This document shows, piece after piece, positions 6,222 through 8,464 of a stretch of DNA of 8,464 bases. Origin of the DNA: JAVBKB01 sp031554275 (lineage in GTDB: Bacteria; Bacillota; Bacilli; JARBTR01); the NCBI GenBank assembly GCA_031554275.1, contig JAVBKB010000096.1, positions 1 through 8,464 of the forward strand. The letters run 5' to 3'. Numbering within the stretch: position 1 is the stretch's first letter; every line of letters starts with the position of its first letter. Below the pieces are notes generated by a model. The model was given only the letters and a program-made list of their open reading frames with translations. It did not search any database and had not been told where the DNA came from. Position numbers and translations under genes: made by a program.

Positions 6222-6281
6222 AAGATAACGAAATAAGCTAAACTATTTTACGCACAGAAATCGGATTTCCTTCGTTATCTT
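6222..6281. repeat. 60-bp element with perfect 11-bp inverted ends
   Basis: AAGATAACGAA (6222-6232) and TTCGTTATCTT (6271-6281) are perfect reverse complements separated by 38 bp. Inside lie two smaller dyads: AATA/TATT arms near the left end and GAAAT-CGG-ATTTC near the right end. The whole can therefore be drawn as a three-stem junction. In minus-strand RNA the outer stem is followed by UUUUU. No transposase or clear target-site duplication is seen. It may be a structured RNA end, a small mobile remnant or an extra terminator; I cannot tell which. Confidence 0.5.
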
Positions 6282-6376
6282 AAAGTTGAATCAAGATGAG
6301 CATTTGGTTCTTAGGGGAGTGCTTTCATTTGTTCTGGACCAAGTTTCGAGACCACAAATGTTTTGCGCTACATTGT

Positions 6377-6412
6377 AAAAACTGCCGAGAATTTATACAT
6401 TCTCGACAGTTT
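6377..6412 (-). terminator. Rho-independent terminator of the surface-protein gene
   Basis: Arms 6379-6392 and 6399-6412 pair over 14 positions with one mismatch, around a 6-nt loop. On the minus strand the stem runs into TTTTT (6381-6377). It begins 31 bp after the stop codon at 6444, which is the expected place for transcription ending the surface-protein gene. Confidence 0.85.
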
Positions 6413-6443
6413 ATACAAAGATTATTATTGATGATGCATCTTA

Positions 6444-8464
6444 CTACATTTCTTCTCTTTTTCTTTTTGCTGCCAGGAGAACTCCTAATGTCAATGCGCC
6501 GAATAGTAGATAAAGATTATTCGTTGTATCGTCAGTTTTCGGAATAGGTGCTGGTACAATTGGTTTAGGATCAGGATCTGGAACTGGAACTATAGGGCTT
6601 CCATCAACTACTGTAACCTTAATCGTAATCTCGGTTCCTAGTACTGTTCTGAAAGTAACATTATAGCTTCCTACTTTCCCTTCAATGCTGTTACTGCTAA
6701 TTGCTATTGCTAACAGCTCTCCAGTTTCCAAATTCCATCCATAAGCATCTGCTAACATAATAATTTTCTCATCTGTTAGACCCGCTACATCCTTGACGTC
6801 TATCGTAAAGTCTTTGGCATGAATCGCTTCTTTATTTTCCTCACTAATCACAACATTTGAATCTACTACAGTTGCAATTAACTCAAGTGTAGTACCTGCT
6901 GCAGTTTTGTAAAGAACTTTGTAAGCGCCCGGTTTTGCCTGGATGTCTTGCACTACATCGACAATTCTAACATAACTATTATCGACTGTACTCCATGCTC
7001 TTACTTGACCTAGAGCAATCAGCCTTTCAAGATCTAAACCAGTTACTTCACTAGCTTTAATTGTAAAATTGTTTCCGCCGATCGCTTCGTGATTATCTGG
7101 ATCTACAATTACTTTATCAAGTACAGTTGCTTTTACCGTTACGCTTGTGCCTTTTTCTGTTGCAAATGTCACATCGTATACGCCAAGCTTTGCAAGTAGA
7201 GCATCTGCATTGACTTTAGTGATAGCTACGATTGCGCCTGTTTCTGTATTAATTGCTGTAGCATTCGCCAGAGCAATTATCTCTGCATCGGTGATTTCCG
7301 AAACTTGATTCTTTCCGATAACAAAGTCGTTGGCACTAATCGCTTCTTTGTTCAACGGATCAATAACCACATGGTCTTTAACTGTTGCTTTTACTGTTAC
7401 ACTTGTGCCTTTTGCTGTCGTGAACGTCACATCGTAAACACCTATCGCTGCCATTAATACTGTCTTATCCACAGTAACGGCTACGAATGCACCTGTTTCC
7501 GTATCAACTGCGACTGCATGCGCTAAGGCAATTATCTCTTCGTCTGTGATTGTTGTAACTTGATCCTTGCTGATCGTAAAGTCATTCGCTCCGATTGCTT
7601 CTTTGTTCGTTGGATCGATAATGACTTGATCTTTAACAGTTGCTTTTACCGTTACACTTGTGCCTTTTGCTGTCGCAAATGTCACATCGTATATACCCAC
7701 CGCTGCTAATAGTCCTGTCTTATCTACTGTGATCGCAACGATTGCGCCTGTTTCTGTATCAACTGCCGCTGCTTTCGCTAATGCAATTATCTCTGCATCC
7801 GTGATCGTAGCGACTTTGTCCTTACCAATCATAAAGTCATTCGCGCTTATTTCCTCTTTGTTCGTTGGATCGATAACAACATGATCCTTAACAGTTGCTT
7901 TTACTGTTACACTTGTGCCTTTTGCTGTTGCAAATGTCACATCATAAACGCCCACTTCTGCCAGCAATTTTGACTTATCTACTGTGATGGCAACAATTGC
8001 GCCTGTTTCTGTATCAACCGCTACCGCATGCGCTAAGGCAATTATCTCATCGTCCGTGACTGCTGCTGCAACACTAGCTTTAACCATTATTCTATCTAAC
8101 TGCTGATCGTCTGTAATTGCTGCAACTCTTTCCTTACTGATCGTAAAGTCATTCGCTCCGATTGCTTCTTTGTTTGTTGGATCGATAACAACATGGTCTT
8201 TAACAGTTGCTTTTACCGTTACGCTTGTGCCTTTTGCTGTCTTAAATGTCACTTCGTATATACCTACCGCTGCCAGTAATCCTGTCTTATCTACTGTGAT
8301 TTCAACAATAGCTCCCGTTTCTGTATCGACTGCTGCTGCTTTCGCTAAGGCAATTAGCTCTGCATCTGTGATTGTTGCAACTTTATCCTTACCCAGTATA
8401 AAGTCATTCGCTCCTATTGCTTCTTTGTTTGTTGGATCGATAACAACATGGTCTTTAACAGTTG
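6444..8464 (-). CDS. Repeat-rich cell-surface protein with atypical wall-sorting tail (5' end outside window)
   Basis: The minus frame is open from the right edge of the window to TAG 6444-6446, giving 672 C-terminal residues. The start codon and any signal peptide lie beyond 8464; GTG 8252 is an internal valine codon and not a start. Seven tandem repeats of about 85 aa follow one another. Each runs TVKDxVxIDPxNKEAIxANDFxI, then ITDxEIIALA, an AVDTETGAIV strand and a closing GVYDVTFxTAKGTSVTVKA, like the beta-sandwich (bacterial Ig-like) repeats of Listeria and Enterococcus wall proteins. A Pro/Asp spacer (PVPDPDPKP) then leads to IPKTDD, a hydrophobic span of about 17 residues and the basic tail KRKREEM. 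This is the architecture of a sortase substrate, but the motif is IPKTD, not LPxTG. No Cys is present. The likely role is adhesion or a surface stalk (inference). No sortase gene is in the window. Confidence 0.93.
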   Translation of the reverse strand, partial: TVKDHVVIDPTNKEAIGANDFILGKDKVATITDAELIALAKAAAVDTETGAIVEITVDKTGLLAAVGIYEVTFKTAKGTSVTVKATVKDHVVIDPTNKEAIGANDFTISKERVAAITDDQQLDRIMVKASVAAAVTDDEIIALAHAVAVDTETGAIVAITVDKSKLLAEVGVYDVTFATAKGTSVTVKATVKDHVVIDPTNKEEISANDFMIGKDKVATITDAEIIALAKAAAVDTETGAIVAITVDKTGLLAAVGIYDVTFATAKGTSVTVKATVKDQVIIDPTNKEAIGANDFTISKDQVTTITDEEIIALAHAVAVDTETGAFVAVTVDKTVLMAAIGVYDVTFTTAKGTSVTVKATVKDHVVIDPLNKEAISANDFVIGKNQVSEITDAEIIALANATAINTETGAIVAITKVNADALLAKLGVYDVTFATEKGTSVTVKATVLDKVIVDPDNHEAIGGNNFTIKASEVTGLDLERLIALGQVRAWSTVDNSYVRIVDVVQDIQAKPGAYKVLYKTAAGTTLELIATVVDSNVVISEENKEAIHAKDFTIDVKDVAGLTDEKIIMLADAYGWNLETGELLAIAISSNSIEGKVGSYNVTFRTVLGTEITIKVTVVDGSPIVPVPDPDPKPIVPAPIPKTDDTTNNLYLLFGALTLGVLLAAKRKREEM
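6615..8462 (-). repeat. Seven tandem ~255-bp coding repeats, two alternating subtypes
   Basis: In reading order the units are 8208-8462, 7896-8207, 7641-7895, 7386-7640, 7128-7385, 6873-7127 and 6615-6872. Most are 255 bp; two are 258 bp and the second is 312 bp because of a 57-bp in-frame insertion. The segment encoding TAKGTSVTVKATVKD is nearly identical in the first copies, whereas the last two units are strongly diverged. Units 1 and 3 share IGK/LGK, DKVATITDAE and ALAKAAAVD. Units 2 and 4 share FTISK and ALAHAVAVD. Unit 5 is nearer the first type. Confidence 0.9.

Larger units (their letters stand above)
6066..6443. other. Intergenic stretch between convergent coiled-coil and surface-protein genes
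   Basis: These 378 bp contain no gene I can support. From left to right they hold a weak hairpin after the coiled-coil gene (6103-6127), a 60-bp element bounded by an 11-bp perfect inverted repeat (6222-6281) and the strong terminator of the surface-protein gene (6377-6412). A plus-strand frame beginning at ATG 6296 runs through this terminator into the surface gene. It lacks a ribosome site and looks spurious. Confidence 0.6.

Noticed and set aside
6296..6547. Plus-strand 83-codon frame with a CKNC motif
   Set aside because: It has no ribosome site, runs across the strong terminator at 6377-6412 and overlaps the end of the surface-protein gene; composition is that of antisense DNA.
8250..8252. 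GTG as start codon of the surface-protein gene
   Set aside because: The same frame remains open to the window edge and encodes another complete repeat upstream, so this GTG is an internal valine codon.
6615..8462. CRISPR-like or non-coding tandem array
   Set aside because: The 255-bp periodicity is codon-based and in frame throughout, encoding Ig-like protein repeats.

Overview
The window looks like a chromosomal segment from a low-GC Gram-positive bacterium (Bacillota, probably class Bacilli). The grounds are the AT-rich DNA, strong Shine-Dalgarno sites such as GGAGGAG, several TTG/GTG starts, a Bacillus-like glycolytic GAPDH, a GHKL/LytTR two-component pair of the AgrC/AgrA type, and a surface protein with a Gram-positive wall-sorting tail. 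The genus cannot be fixed from sequence alone. I see no phage, transposase, CRISPR or rRNA/tRNA gene.

Layout. Bases 1-856 (minus) hold the N-terminal 285 residues of a membrane protein with three zinc ribbons in tandem; its C-terminus lies outside the window. Next come a LytTR response regulator (941-1645, minus) and, diverging from it, a GHKL sensor kinase (1825-3153, plus), sharing a 179-bp control region. A 16-bp dyad terminator (3219-3257) separates the kinase from the convergent GAPDH gene (3271-4272, minus). Upstream of GAPDH, on the same strand, is an RsuA-family pseudouridine synthase with a glutaredoxin-like domain at its C-terminus (4449-5432). A gene-poor stretch (5433-6443) contains one small coiled-coil protein gene (5832-6065, plus), an 11-bp perfect inverted repeat and a terminator. 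The rest (6444-8464, minus) is the C-terminal 672 residues of a large repetitive surface protein whose N-terminus is outside the window.

How the parts may work together. The kinase and regulator form a plausible signal-transduction pair, perhaps acting on their own divergent promoters. The zinc-ribbon gene follows the regulator on the same strand but has a possible promoter of its own. GAPDH is a stand-alone glycolytic gene here, with no cggR or pgk beside it in the window. Its neighbour ends in a glutaredoxin-like domain, which may be a trace of an older gene order. The surface protein is built from about 85-residue Ig-like repeats in which two subtypes alternate, and it ends in an atypical IPKTD sorting motif.

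I did not find a clearly new multi-gene system. The points most worth a second look are the pseudouridine synthase-glutaredoxin fusion and its place beside gap, the alternating repeats and variant sorting motif of the surface protein, and the triple zinc-ribbon membrane protein beside the two-component pair.
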